Assembly: GCF_028640845.1 (NCBI RefSeq)
Contig: NC_080541.1
Location: 3,249,935 to 3,313,934, forward strand
Length of the DNA: 64,000 nucleotides
Source: Ahaetulla prasina
Taxonomy: Eukaryota > Chordata > Lepidosauria > Squamata > Colubridae
Direction of reading: 5' to 3'
Under the pieces are notes generated by a model, which saw only the letters and a program-made list of their open reading frames with translations, did not search any database and was not told the DNA's origin. Shown here one piece after another: positions 1 to 10,985 of the stretch (position 1 is its first letter; each line of letters starts with the position of its first letter). Made by a program: the position numbers and the translations under genes.

Positions 1-394
1 GATTCTCCCGGGCCTTATTCTGATTTGGCAATGCCCCAAGAACAGTTTTGGCTTGATGCAAGACTGCGCAGACGTGACTGGCGCGCGCAGCAGAGGAGGC
101 GTTGGGACAAAGCCAAAGAATGATGAGTCATGCATGACATCTACAGAGGTTATTAAAAGCAGGAGGCGGAACTTCCTGGTTTTTTGTCTTGGACAAAGCA
201 ATGAATTTGCGCAGGCAAACTGTATCAATGGAGGGAAGAATATATTCGTGAGTAACTCTGGCCTTATCTATAATTTCCTAGTTATCTCCAGAGACTTGGC
301 AGGCTCGTTTATCTATGTAAATAAATTAGAAAAGAAGGCCTTTGACTGATTCTTTGTTGGGAGTATTGGGGGAGGGAAACAGAACAAATAATAG
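1..394. other. Intergenic or intronic sequence, nothing recognised
   Basis: This stretch probably lies in RHPN1 intron 2, because it is downstream of the RHPN1 exon at 791-906 on the minus strand. The short plus-strand ORF here has no recognisable domain, and I see no splice-flanked exon. Confidence 0.5.
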
Positions 395-715
395 ATACAA
401 ACTCAAGGTAAACTGCTCCAAACTCAATTACAGAAAATATGACTTCAGCAACAGAGTGGTCAATGCCTGGAATGCACTACCAGACTCTGATAGTGCATTC
501 TCCCCAAACCCCTAAAACTTTAAGCTTAAACTGTCTACTGTCGGCCTCATCCCATTCCTAAGAGGTCTGTAAGGGGCGTGCATAAATGCCCCTGTGTGCC
601 TACCCTCCCTGTCCTAATATTCCTTTTTTACTTACTCTTTTCATGTATCCAAATTATGTTTATACTTTTACCTGTTATTTTATATAGGATTGACAAAAAT
701 AAATAAATAAAATAA
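395..715 (+). mobile_element. Non-LTR retrotransposon 3' end (family ending DLTPFLRGL)
   Basis: The plus strand encodes the degraded C-terminus of a LINE ORF2 (residues like YDFSNRVVNAWNALPD, later ending near FLRGL), followed by a 3' UTR ending in AAATAAATAAAATAA. The same block recurs at 17335-17655 and 40510-40935, which shows a dispersed family. The 'VVNAWNALP' pattern is what CR1/L2-group ORF2 C-termini usually show. All copies are 5'-truncated. The clade is not certain. Confidence 0.65.
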
Positions 716-790
716 TAAAATAAGAAACGGTTGTGACGAATTCGTGTTATTCGCGCTCGCCTTTACGGTGCTAATTTAGCCCACACAAAC

Positions 791-906
791 CTGAACAGAT
801 TCTCGGCCCCGGTTCTCATCCTCATCTCTTTGTTGATCTGCTGGTTGATTCTTGCGCGGCGGTGTTGCAACTTGGTGCGTTGCGTCTGGGCCAAGGAGTC
901 GCAACC
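791..906 (-). CDS. RHPN1: RHPN1 (rhophilin-1) coding exon 2
   Basis: This internal exon is read on the minus strand. It starts after a T-rich tract ending GGCAG (acceptor at 908-907) and ends before a GTTTGT donor (790-789). It encodes 38 codons plus two bases, beginning GCDSLAQTQRTKL and continuing to MRTGAENLF(R). That sequence matches the N-terminal HR1 (Rho-binding, antiparallel coiled-coil) region of rhophilins, where human RHPN1 has GCDSLTQIQ and MRTGAENLYR. Rhophilin-1 is a Rho-GTP-binding scaffold with HR1, Bro1 and PDZ domains linked to actin organisation; only the first part of HR1 is in the window. The exon enters in phase 0, which fits the AAG that ends the exon at 16342-16474. 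The following exons must lie left of position 1. RHPN2 shares the motif, but the TOP1MT neighbour and the D-S after GC favour RHPN1. The donor GTTTGT is weak but acceptable. Confidence 0.88.
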
Positions 907-1029
907 CTGCCAAAAAAAAAAAAAAAGGGAAATTAAGCATAATGACAACAAGTACAACAACAGTAGGAACAACGTCCTTGAAGGACGTTGAAGGAAAGGT
1001 AGCTACAACGCTAACAAGGAGATGTCCCA

Positions 1030-1235
1030 AAGAGCCTTTTTTTCCCCCCCCTCAAGAGACAACTGGACTTTCTGGTTTTTCTTTGAGGAGGTTTCGCTTC
1101 TCATCCGAGAAGCTACTTCAGGTCCGATGGTGGGGAATGGAAGGATTTATCTCCATCCAGTCAGAGCTGAAGAAGCTTCTCGGATGAGAAGTGAAACATC
1201 TTCAAAGAAAAACCAGAAAGACTAGCTGCCTCTTG
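1030..1235. repeat. Imperfect foldback repeat (CTTCTCATCCGAGAAGCT type)
   Basis: The segment around 1066-1110 and the one around 1165-1215 are inverted copies of each other (…CTTCTCATCCGAGAAGCT… and …AGCTTCTCGGATGAGAAG…). They flank a central part of about 55 bp. A second copy of this element is the insertion target of the LTR at 33908-34433, where GAACTGAAGAAGCTTC and TGAGATGAAAAGCGAAAC lie on the two sides. It is a non-coding dispersed foldback element. Confidence 0.65.
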
Positions 1236-1454
1236 AGAAAACACTATAGGAAGTTAGCACCCACCCCCTCCTAGAAAAATGAAATATTCTAGGAAATATT
1301 AAAAAAGGCAGAATATTATACCTCCCTGGATGAGAAATGGAAAAACATATTTTTAGGCAGGAAGCAGACTCACTCTCAATAGCCCACAGGAGAGGTCAGC
1401 ACGTAAGAGATAAAGAGATAGCTAGGTCTATTCATAAGCAAATGCCCTCACCCA

Positions 1455-1965
1455 AGATCCAACAGAATAGAATTTATTTATTGGCCAAATGTGATTGGAC
1501 ACACAAGGAATTTGTTTTGGTGCATATGCTCTCAGTGTACATAAAAGAAAAAAGAAAAAAAAATACCTTCATCAAAGGTACAACATTTACAACACAAATG
1601 ATGGTCAATATATCAATATAAATCATAAGGATTGCCAGCAACAAAGTTACAGTCATACAGTCATAAGTGGAAAGAGATTGGTGATGGGAACTATGAGAAG
1701 ATTAATAGTAGTGCAGATTCAGTAAATAGTCTGACAGTGTTGAGGGAATTATTTGTTTAGCAGAGTGATGGCCTTCGGGAAAAAACTGTTCTTGTGTCTA
1801 GTTGTTCTGGTGTGCAGTGCTCTATAGCGTCGTTTTGAGGGTAGGAGTTGAAACAGTTTATGTCCTGGATGTGAGGGGTCTGTAAATATTTTCACGGCCC
1901 TCTTCTTGATTCGTGCAGTATACAGGTCCTCAATGGAAGGCAGGCTGGTAGCAACAAAGTTAGGA
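1455..1965 (-). mobile_element. CR1-type LINE 3' end, Snake1/L3-like
   Basis: On the minus strand this reads as the ORF2 C-terminus (…LPSIEDLYTARIKKR… and later NSFFPKAITLLN) followed by a 3' UTR whose last conserved part is CACACTTGGCCAATAAA. Related copies occur at 6790, 18583, 24340, 36085, 40165 and 43675, and the 2-kb body at 31273-33306 belongs to the same family. Several copies end directly in ATTCT pentanucleotide repeats. Confidence 0.85.
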
Positions 1966-2305
1966 TTAGCCCTCTACCCACCTAGCAACAGAACTCACCA
2001 CATGGCACCTGGGGAGATTGCATCACCCAGCAAGGCTCAACCAAGCCTGGGACTCAAAAGACAATCTGCAAAGTTACCGCTGAATGGCCCCATGGGAGTC
2101 TGACAACCAATCAGAATACAAGCTCAAATTCAAAGCCCAAAAGAGGGTATAAATCTCTCTCTCTCTCTCACATGTGCTTTTTTGGCTAGGACTGCAAAAC
2201 CATGTGGTTCTGTCCACCATTAAACCATCTTTCCAAACAGCTTCCATGTTTCCAGTGTCTTTCTCCCCACTTGGAACTGAACCCAGAAGGACATTTCTTC
2301 CAACA
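1966..2305 (+). mobile_element. Possible LTR remnant
   Basis: The segment carries, in order, a CCAAT box (about 2106), a TATAAA box (about 2149), a CT microsatellite and an ATTAAA signal (about 2220), and it ends …CTTCCAACA. That order is what an LTR with U3, R and U5 would show. It interrupts a LINE 3' end at about 1965. I could not find a clean start or a target duplication, so this is a weak call. Confidence 0.35.
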
Positions 2306-2389
2306 GCACCTTTGGGATAACTATGACCTGGATGATGGAGAATCTCCATAGACATTTAACATGGATATGGTTGACATCAGGAGAGCTGA

Positions 2390-3075
2390 AGAAAGAAACT
2401 GAAGGCTTTGTTTTGGCTGCCTAAGAACAAATCCAAGCAGACCAATTCCATGAAAGCAAAAATTCAACCCCTCGGCAAAAGGCCGCTTATGCAACAAGAA
2501 AAATGAAACAGTGGATCAGGGGCTGCAGCAATAATCTCACAAATGGATTATCTACAACGTCACGATCGAGTTGCCAAAAATCATACATTGACGATTTGCC
2601 AGAAGTTTGGGTATGAATGCAGCAAAAATTACCGGGAACACCAAATCGACAAAGTTCTTGCAAATGAGCAAGTCAAGATCCTGTAGGACTTTCGGATCCA
2701 AACAGACAGACCTCTGGCTCACAACATGGCTATTATGGAGAAGAAAAATACCTGGTTCATTGATATTGCTACACCAGGTGATGCAGGAATTGGGAGAGAA
2801 ACAGGTAGAAAAAAAATAGCAAAATATCGCGATCTGCAAATTGAAGTCGGGCGATCGTTGAGGAAGAAATAAATGCTTGTACCAATAGTAAGAGGAGCCC
2901 TTGGAGCAATCCCCAAAGAGCTGCCTAGATACCTGGGAATTTTGAATTTATCATACCTGGATATTCTGATTTTGCAAAAACAACAACAACAACAAAACAC
3001 ACCTTATTCAGAACTGCCTATATACTCAGATGTTACCTTAACAGCTCTTAGGTCCTCGGTTAAGCCTTGATCTGT
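2390..3075 (+). pseudogene. Relic of a non-LTR retrotransposon ORF C-terminus (R2/R4/NeSL-like?)
   Basis: Fragments in shifted frames read like the C-terminal part of a reverse transcriptase ORF: YLQRHDRVAKI-type, DFRIQTDRPL, FIDIATPGD and VPIVRGALGAIPKEL. The order and spacing resemble the 'IQTDRP…IDIA…VPVVIGALG' tail seen in some R2/R4-group non-LTR elements. At least two stops or frameshifts break it, and a (CAA)n tract lies near 2980. No intact product is possible. Confidence 0.5.
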
Positions 3076-3121
3076 TAACTTTTTACTAGTCCCAGACAGG
3101 AAATCAAATAGAAGATTAAAT

Positions 3122-3122
3122 C

Positions 3123-3178
<56 letters not shown>

Positions 3179-3192
3179 CAACAACAACAATT
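3122..3192. repeat. (AAT)n then (AAC)n microsatellite
   Basis: About 17 perfect AAT units pass directly into AAC units. The sequence shows this directly. Confidence 0.97.
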
Positions 3193-3689
3193 CCCTGTTA
3201 AAGTGAGATCTTTTGAACTTGGAAAAGACTGATCTGAAACCAGAAACGAAGGCTAGTTTTCAGCAAGTGAAATATCGGACTCATTTTCATAACTTTCCAG
3301 CTGGATCTTCTGAGCACAAATTAAATTAAAAGCTATGGGTAATATTTACCTGGCAGCTTCCAGAGTGTGCTAAATGGTTCACACATACATTACGGTAATA
3401 GTGCATCCCTGTTTATACAGCAGATGAAAAAATGGTGTTTTTTTTGGATTTATGCCGTGATCTTGCTAGAATGAATTTACTTTGCAAGACTGATTTTAGA
3501 TGTGGGAGTATCACACGGGGGCATCTGAACGTTCAGGACATTTCTTGATAAAATTCCTTATAATTTCAGTGTAACCTGTTCCCAAGGAATACGTTCATAA
3601 TTGACAGAAGTGGAGAGAAAAAAACTAAACTGTCCTACTTCAAATCAAAAGTGAATCTTTCCTTTGAAGTATTTGCATAAATAATTATA

Positions 3690-4362
3690 TATACTCTATT
3701 CTATTCTATTCTTTATTATACTCTACCCTATTCCATTCCCATTCCCACCCATTCCCTGTTCTATTCTATTCTATTCTATTCTATTCTATTCTATTCTATT
3801 CTATTCTATTCTATTCTATTCTATATTTTTTATTCTACTCTACTCTATTCCATTCCAATTCCCACCCATTCCCTGTTCCGTTCTGTTCTGTTCTGTTCCG
3901 TTCCCTTCCCTTCCCTTCCCTTCCCTTCCATTCTATTTTTTCTATTCTACTTTACTCTACTCCACTCCATTCCCATTCCCACCCATTCCCTGTTCTATTC
4001 TATTCTATTCTATTCTATTCTATTCTATTCTATTCTATTCTATTCTATTCTATTCTATATTTTTTATTCTACTCTACTCTACTCCATTCCAATTCCCACC
4101 CATTCCCTGTTCCGTTCCGTTCCGTTCCCTTCCCTTCCCTTCTATTCCATTCCATTCCATTCTATTTTTTCTATTCTACTTTACTCTACTCCACTCCATT
4201 CCCATTCCCACCCATTCCCTGTTCTGTTCTGTTCTGTTCTGTTCTGTTCTGTTCTGTTCTATTCTATTCTATTCTATTCTATTCTATTCTATTCTATTCT
4301 ATTCTATTCTATTCTATTCTAATCTAATCTAATCTAATCTAATCTAATCTAATCTAATCTTG
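3690..4362. repeat. ATTCT/TTCCG pentanucleotide satellite with higher-order structure
   Basis: The array is built of TTCTA, TTCTG, TTCCG, TTCCC and AATCT pentamers. A longer block (about TACTCTACTCCATTCC then CCCACCCATTCCCTGTTC) recurs near 3721, 3845, 3955, 4080 and 4195, so it is not a simple slippage tract. It directly precedes a CR1 3' fragment. Confidence 0.95.
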
Positions 4363-4367
4363 TATAA

Positions 4368-4760
4368 ATAATTATGAAGAAAAGTTGCAGGAATTGGGCA
4401 TGGCCAGTCTAGAAAAAAGAAGGACTCGGGCTGACATGATAGCAGTGTTCCAGTATTTGAGGGGCTGCCCCAAAGAAGAGGGAGTCAAGCTATTCTCCAA
4501 AGCACCTGAAGGCAGAACAAGAAGCACCGGGTGGAAACTCATCAAGGAGAGATTCGACTTAGAAATAAGGAGAAACTTCCTAACAGTGAGGACAATTAAC
4601 CAGTGGAACACCTTGCCACCAGAAGTTGTGGGTGCTTCATCACTTGGAGTTTTTAAGAAGAGACGGGACAGCAACCTGTCTGAAATGGTATAGGGTCTTC
4701 TGCTTGAGCAGGGGGCTGGACTAGAAGACCTCCACGGTCCCTTCCAGCTTTATTCTGATT
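4368..4760 (+). mobile_element. CR1 LINE 3' end
   Basis: The plus strand encodes the CR1 ORF2 C-terminus (LQELGMASLEKRRTRADM…, [26 protein letters not shown]), followed by the CR1 3' UTR ending GGACTAGAAGACCTCCACGG. It is 5'-truncated. This amniote family recurs at least ten times in the window. Confidence 0.9.
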
Positions 4761-4845
4761 GATCTTGAGCCCAAGGCTAACATTCACCCTGATATACTTG
4801 AGAGTAACTGCTACCGAACTCAACAAAATAAAATGTGCATAAAAA

Positions 4846-5215
4846 GTACCTCTAGTCCTTGACTTATAACCATTCGTTTAGTGACCATCAAGTGACCTAT
4901 AACCATTTTTCACACTTACGACCATTGCAGAATCTGATCAAAATTCAGATGCTTGGCAACTGACTCATATTTATGACGGGTTGCAGTGTCCCTGGGTGTG
5001 TGTGTTTGTGTCATGTGATCCCCTTTTGTGACTTCCTGACAAGCAAATCCATGGGGAAGCCAGGATTAACCTATTAACTGCGATTCACTTAACAACCGAG
5101 GCCAGAAAGGTCCTAAAACGGGGCAAAATTCATCTAACAACTGTCTCGTTTAGCGACAGAAATTCTGGGCTCCGTTGCAGTCACACGCCAAGGACTCTCT
5201 GTAAAATGTACATCC
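4846..5215. mobile_element. MITE with 'TAGTCCTCGACTTA' terminal inverted repeats
   Basis: One of about a dozen related non-coding copies of about 400 bp. One end reads TAGTCCTTGACTTATAAC and the other is its degraded inverse. Internal marks are GACCGTTTTTCACACTTACG and CATATTTATGACGG. It looks like a non-autonomous DNA transposon; the superfamily is not evident. Confidence 0.7.
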
Positions 5216-5675
5216 GGGAAAAACGTTCCAAACTCTTCCAAAATATCGGATAAAGCCGAAGGAGGGACGATGCACATTTATTTTGGTAAATAATCCCACC
5301 GAAGTTTAGTTTTTTTTTCAAACTTTTCCCAGAGCGAACTCATCTTGGGACGGGGTGGAGAGGAGGAGGAGCAATGTGATTGTAAGGAGAAACAATTCCT
5401 GTAAATGATGAAATGAAACTTTCTAAAGTTTTCCAGTCGTGGGAAGAAAGGCCCCTTTGAGAGTGAGGGTTGAGTCAGCAATGAAGAAGGCTGACCTCTA
5501 GATAAAGCCCTCCTTCCATTGAACCCCCCCAGCCTTAGCAACCAAGAGTACGAGGTATGTCAGAATTCCTTCAGGCCGGCCTCCCCCTGCCCCCCCCATT
5601 TACTTTCGCAAGCTGGGTACAAAAAAAAAAAAGGAGAGGACATTCCATTCGGCTGAAGTTCAGTTAAAAGGAGAA

Positions 5676-5970
5676 TATTTGTGGCTCAGGGCAGAAATGA
5701 GGGGTCCTTGGTGCTCTCTGAGCTTGCTAAGTTTTCTTTCAGACGTTTCATGACCTAACTAGGTAACATCATCAGTGCTAGAAGGGAGTGTGGTTTGTGG
5801 AGAGGAGGAGGAGGACTGTGGGGTCCTTGGTGCTCTCACAGCTGGGTGGTTTTCTTGCAGATGTTTCATTACCCAACGAGGTAACATCATTAGTGCTAGA
5901 AGGGAGTTGGGTTTGTGGAGAGGAGGAGGAGGAAGAGGAGGAGGAAGAGCAGGAGGAGGAAAAGGAGGAG

Positions 5971-6004
<34 letters not shown>

Positions 6005-6148
6005 CGGCCAACTGTGGGATCCTTGGTGCTCCCTGAGCTGGGTGGTTTTCTTGCAGATGTTTCATTACCCAACTAGGTAACATCATTAGTGCTAGAAGGG
6101 AGTTGGGTTTGCGGAGAGGAGGAGGAGGAAGAGGAGGAGGAAGAGCAG

Positions 6149-6180
<32 letters not shown>

Positions 6181-6292
6181 AGAGCAGGCGGCCAACTGTG
6201 GGGTCCTTGGTGCTCTCTGAGCTTGATTGTTTTCTTGCAGACGTTTCTTTACCAAACTAGATAACATCATCAGTGCCAGAAGCAGAAATTCT
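5676..6292. repeat. Tandem minisatellite, 'TTTTCTTGCAGACGTTTCATTACC' family
   Basis: Four diverged units each hold GGTGCTCTC…TTTTCTTGCAGATGTTTC, then AGGTAACATCATTAGTGCTAG, then a purine-rich GGA/GAG tract whose length varies between units. Related arrays lie at 8310-8765, 15105-15635, 51240-51340 and around the L1 at 56576-57898. ORFs here are only poly-Glu or poly-Ser translations of the purine tract. Confidence 0.85.
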
Positions 6293-6663
6293 TGAGATAG
6301 TAACTTTTTTATTTAGTTAAAGTGACTTTGAGGTTGCCCGACTCCTTAATTTAAGAGTGTAAACTATGTTCTGCTGGACTGGGCACCTGACCTATTTAAT
6401 CCACAAGTTGGACCAACCAAGAAGGCCAACCAAAGAGGACCAGTAGAAGTTGGTCTTTGGAGTTGGTCCGGCTGCCCTCAAAAGTTAAGAACTGCTGATC
6501 CACAGGACTCCGATGAATTGGTCCAACCGAGGACCAACTTTGTTGAAGCCAGCCAAGGTGGTAGCCATCCCCACATCTCAAATTTTTAGTTCTTCTTCAA
6601 ACCACTTGGAACAATGTCTCCTCAGTCCCGCCATTCTCCACGTCAAAGACAGAAAACATCTTT

Positions 6664-7800
6664 GGAATAGAATAGAATTTTATTGGCCAAGTGTGATTGG
6701 ACACACAAGGAATTTGTCTTTGGTGCATATGCTCTCAGTGTACATAAAAGGAATAGAATAGAATAGAATAGAATAGAATAGAATGGAATAGAATAGAATT
6801 TTATTGGCCAAGTGTGATTGGACACACAAGGAATTTGTCTTGGTGCATATGCTCTCAGTGTACATAAAAGAAAAGGTTCATCAAGGTACAACATTTACAA
6901 CACAATTGATGGTCAATATATCAATATAAATCATAAGGATTGCCAGCAACAAGTTACAGTCATACAGTCATAAGTGGAAAGAGATTGGTGATGGGAACTA
7001 TGAAACGATTAATAGTAGTGCAGATTCAGTAAATAGTTTGACAGTGTGGAGGGAATTATTTGTTTAGCAGAGTGATGGCCTTCGGGAAAAAACTGTTCTT
7101 GTTTTTTTTTTTTTTTTTTTTTGTTTACATTTATACCCCGCCCTTCTCCGAAGACTCAGGGCGGCTTACAATGTATAGGGCAATAGTCTCATTCTATTTG
7201 TATATATTTACAAAGTCAACTTATTGCCCCCCCAACAATCTGGGTCCTCATTTTACCTACCTTATAAAGGATGGAAGGCTGAGTCAACCTTGGGCCGGGC
7301 TCGAACCTGCAGTAATTGCAGGCTTTGTGTTCTTAATAACAGGCCTTACCAGGCAGAGCTAAACCGGCCCTTCTTGTGTCTAGTTGTTCTGGTGTGCAGT
7401 GCTCTATAGCGTCGTTTTGAGGGTAGGAGTTGAAACAGTTTATGTCCAGGATGCGAGTGATCTGCAAATATTTTCACGGCCCTCTTCTTGATTCGTGCAG
7501 TATACAGGTCCTCAATGGAAGGCAGGTTGGTAGCAATTATTTTTTCTGCAGTTCTAATTATCCTCTGAAGTCTGTGTTTTTCTTGGGTTGCAGAACCGAA
7601 TCAGACAGTTATAGAGGTGCAAATGACAGACTCAATAACTCCTCTGTAGAACTGAATCAGCAGCTCCTTGGGCAGTTTGAGCTTCCTGAGTTGGCGCAGA
7701 AAGAACATTCTTTGTTGTCCTTTTTTAATGATGTTTTTGATGTTAGCTGTCTATTTGAGATCTTGCGATATGATAGGACCCCTTAGTCTTCCTCCGGAAC
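6664..7800 (-). mobile_element. CR1-type LINE 3' end, Snake1/L3-like, with AATAG tail and SINE insertion
   Basis: Two 3' ends in the same orientation are joined by a GAATA array at 6756-6790. The longer copy carries ORF2 C-terminal sequence to about 7800 (minus strand, with FFLRQLRKLKLPKELLIQF-like residues in broken frame). A SINE at 7100-7373 interrupts it. Confidence 0.85.
7100..7373 (-). mobile_element. Sauria-type tRNA SINE
   Basis: Read on the minus strand it has a tRNA-like head with an A-box (TTTAGCTC…) and a B-box (GGTTCGAGCCC), a body with GTTGACTCAGCCTTCCATCC, and a 3' hairpin CCGCCCTGAGTC…GGGCGG followed by an A tail (the T run at 7101-7122). TTCTTGT occurs on both sides (about 7094 and 7373), which is the likely target duplication inside the LINE. 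Confidence 0.88.
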
Positions 7801-8310
7801 ACGCCAACCTGTCCTTCTTCCAAGCTGGTGTCCTTCAGATGGTAGAACTTCCAACTGGCAGTACCAGGCTCCCACCTGGCTAGAGATTCAGGTCGGTGTC
7901 CATCACATGTGTAGAATTGGGACAGGACAATCCAAATTCATAAGCCGACCCTCACGACTTCTTTCTACACAGCTGGTTGGGTGTGGCCGCGTTTAGTTTT
8001 GCAAAAAGAGAGAGGCCGACAAAAAACCAGCTGAAGTTGTTGTTATCACCCATGGTTGCACAAATTTCAGGCCTTATTTTTTTTGGCTGCCCTTACCGAT
8101 TTTGCACGTAATGAAGTGCATTATCAGTCTACTGCAACTCCCTGAAGTCAGAGACAAGCCGGGGGAAAAAACACACAAACATTTACGCGGTTCCCGATCT
8201 GGGGGAAGCTACGTTTTGAAAAATGAAGGAAAGTAAGATGGACTATTCAAGCCAAAGCAATTAAAAGCAAGAGAGAAGGTGGAAGAAAACAAGAATCGGG
8301 GTTAACAGGA
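7801..8310. other. RHPN1 intron sequence, nothing recognised
   Basis: About 500 bp of apparently single-copy sequence. I found no exon with splice sites and no repeat family represented elsewhere in the window. Confidence 0.5.
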
Positions 8311-8765
8311 AAGAATATTTGTAGCTTGGGGTTGAACCGTGGCCGTCTCTGAGCTTGGTGGTTTTCTTGCCGACGTTTCATTATCCAACTAGGTAACATG
8401 ATCAGTGTCACAAGAGAGTAGGATCTGAGGAGAGGAGGAGGAGGACTGTGTCCTTGGTGCTCTCTGAGCTTGATGGTTTTCTTGCCGACGTTTCATTACC
8501 CAACTAGGTAATATCATCAGTGCTAGAAGGAAGGGGTGTTTGTGAGGAGGAGGAGGAGGAGGAAGAAGAGGAGGAGGAGGAAGAGAATGGTTACGACATC
8601 CTTAGTGCTCTCAGAATTAGTTTTCTTGTAGATGTTTCATTACCCAACTAGGTAACATCACCAGTGCTAGAACGGAGGAGGAAGAGGAGGAGGAGGAGGA
8701 GGAAGGCTGTGGGGTCCTTGGTTTTCTTGCAGACGTTTCATTACCCAACTAGGTAACAACATCAG
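8310..8765. repeat. Minisatellite units of the TTTTCTTGCAGACGTTTC family
   Basis: Four units of the repeat described at 5676-6292, each with ACTAGGTAACATCATCAG and a GGA-rich tract. Unit spacing varies because of the purine tract. Confidence 0.85.
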
Positions 8766-8919
8766 AATCCCAAAATAACAGAGTTGGAAGTCTTCTAGTC
8801 CAGAGGTTCCCCAAGCTGTTGGCTGCCGCCCACTAGTGGGCTGTGTGGGGTTTGCAACTGGGCCGTGAAAATGGCTGGCGAGCATCGTGGAAATGAAACT
8901 ATTCGTTCCATTTCCGTGA

Positions 8920-9150
8920 GCCACATTAAGATGGATGGACTTCAACTCCCAGAATTCCCCAGCCAGCTATTGAAGTTGAAGTCCATCCATCTTAAAGTGG
9001 CCATACTTGAAAAACACCGGTCTATTCTTTTAGCATGCGGGCTGGGGAATTCTGGGAGTTGAAGTCTACCCATCTTAAAGGGACCATGCTTCAAAACCAT
9101 TGGTTTTATTCTTTTACCTCTCGGTTTGGGAATTCTGGGAATTGAAGTCC
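8920..9150. repeat. Degenerate foldback copies of the 'ACTTCAACTCCCAGAATTC' repeat
   Basis: Three alternating direct and inverted copies of the MITE arm (GACTTCAACTCCCAGAATTC / GAATTCTGGGAGTTGAAGTC) lie here. They derive from the foldback hAT MITE seen intact at 11734-11868. Confidence 0.8.
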
Positions 9151-9185
9151 CATGCAACCAATTCAGAGACCCATGAAATGGGATT

Positions 9186-9725
9186 ACAGGTAGTCCTTGA
9201 TTTACAATAGTTCCCTTAGTGACCATTCAAAGTTACGACGACACTAAAAAAAGTAATTTATGACAGGTCTGCAAACTTGGCTCTTTTAAGACTTGTGGAC
9301 TTCAACTCCCAGAGTTCCTCAGCCAGCAAAGCTCTGGAAGTTGGAGTCCACAAGTCTTAAAGGGACCAAGGTTGGAGACCCCTAATTTATTATCATGTTT
9401 CACTCTTACGACCATTGCAGCATCTCCACAGTCATGCAATCAAAATTCAGACACTGCGCAACTGACTCATATTTATGACGCTTCCAATGTCCCGGGGGTC
9501 CTTTTGTGACCTTCTGGCCAGCAAAGTCAAGGTGGCGGCGGGTGGGGTGGGGGGGGAGCCAGATTCACTTAACAACCGTGTTACTAACTTGGCAACTGCC
9601 GTGATTGACTTAACAACTCCGGCGAGAAAGGTTGTAAAACGGGGCAAAGCTCACTTAACCACCGTCTCGCTTAGGCAAAGGAAGCTCTGGGCTCCATTTG
9701 CGGTCGTAAGTCGAGGACCACCTGT
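9186..9725. mobile_element. TAGTCCTCGACTTA-type MITE with nested foldback MITE
   Basis: The ends read TAGTCCTTGATTTACAATAG and GGTCGTAAGTCGAGGACCAC. The interior holds the usual GCAACTGACTCATATTTATG block. A foldback element at about 9264-9384 (CAGGTCTGCAAACTTGG… to …CCAAGGTTGGAGACCCCT), flanked by AATTTATGA / AATTTATTA, is nested inside. Confidence 0.75.
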
Positions 9726-10159
9726 ATTTTGGAGAGAGAAAGGAAAATATCGAAGGGATAAAAAAATGTCCCCTATGCAAAACAACGGAGTGGGAAGCAG
9801 ACGGAGGACCCCCTCCTGACAAGCCCCTTTCATTCGGCAGAAGTGATAACGGGCCCAGCCACCGCCGATTGCCATGGCAACCTTCAACCCCTCTTACAAT
9901 GCGTGCGTGGGGATTGGGAGGGGCTGGGGGGGCTGCTTTGCTCCCCCTTCCCCTTTTTAAAAACTTCAGATGCTGAGATTTGGAGGTGCCGCCACATCAA
10001 GTTTTGGAAAAAGAGGGAACCCCTCCCCCCTCTTGTGGGATATCTTATTTTCAGATCGGATGGACTTCCAAGGGCTTCCCCAAGTCGGCAAAGGGGAGGA
10101 AAATAAACGGTGGGAAGGAAAAGGCCCTGAGCCTTTCCAGGCCTGGCAATGAGTTTCTG

Positions 10160-10985
10160 ATGCCACTGTGTCTTCCTTTCTCCTTTCTTTCTTTTCTTTT
10201 TCTTTCTCCTTTCCTTTCCTTTTTCCTTTCTTTCCTTTCCTTTTTCCTCCTTCCCTTCCCTTCCTCTGTCTCCTTTTACTTCCTTTTTCCTTTCCTTTCT
10301 TTCTCCTTTCCTTTCCTTTCCTTTTTCCTTTCCTTTCTTTCCTTCCTCTGTTTCCTTTCTTTTTTTTCTTTCTCCTTCCCTCCCTCTCTTTCCCTTTTTT
10401 ATTTCTCCTTTCCTTTCCTTCCTCTGTTTTCTTTCTTTTCCCTCCCTTTCATTTTCCTTTCCTTTGGTTTCCTTCCGTTCTTCTTTCCTCCTTCCTTCCT
10501 TCCTCCTTCCTTCTTTCTCTCCTTCAATTCCCTTCCTTTTCTTTCTCTCCTTTCTTCTCCATTTTCTTCTTTCCTTCCTTCTTCTTCTCTATTTCTCTCC
10601 TCCCTCCTCCTTTCTCTCCGTTCTTTCCTTTTCCTGATTCTCATTCCTTTTCTTTCTTTCTTCTCGATTTTCTTCTTTCCTTCCTTCTTCTCTTCTCTAT
10701 TTCTCTTCCTTCCTTCCTTTCTCCCTCCCTCTTCTTTCTCTCCTTCCTTCCTTCCTCTGTTTCCTTTCTTTCTTTCTTTCTCCTTTCTTCTCTATTTCCT
10801 CCTTTCCTTCCTCCTTCTTTCCTATTTCTCTCCCTTCTCTCTCTTATTTCCTCCCTCCCTCCTGTTTCCCCTCCCTCCCTTTCCTTCCCTCCCTCCCTCT
10901 CTCCCTCCCACCCTATTTCCTCCCTCCCTCCTTCCTCCTTTCTCTCCTTCCTTCCCCTCCATTTTCTTCCTCCCTCCCTCCCAAC
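10160..10985. repeat. 820-bp polypyrimidine tract
   Basis: Almost pure C/T on the plus strand, built of CCTTT, CTTT and CCCT units. All three plus frames are nearly stop-free because TAA, TAG and TGA cannot form without purines, so the long Ser/Phe/Leu/Pro ORFs are artefacts. It lies in RHPN1 intron 1. Confidence 0.97.

Noticed and set aside
5775..6270. Poly-Glu, poly-Gly and poly-Ser ORFs
   Set aside because: They are the GGA/GAG part of a tandem minisatellite read in different frames.
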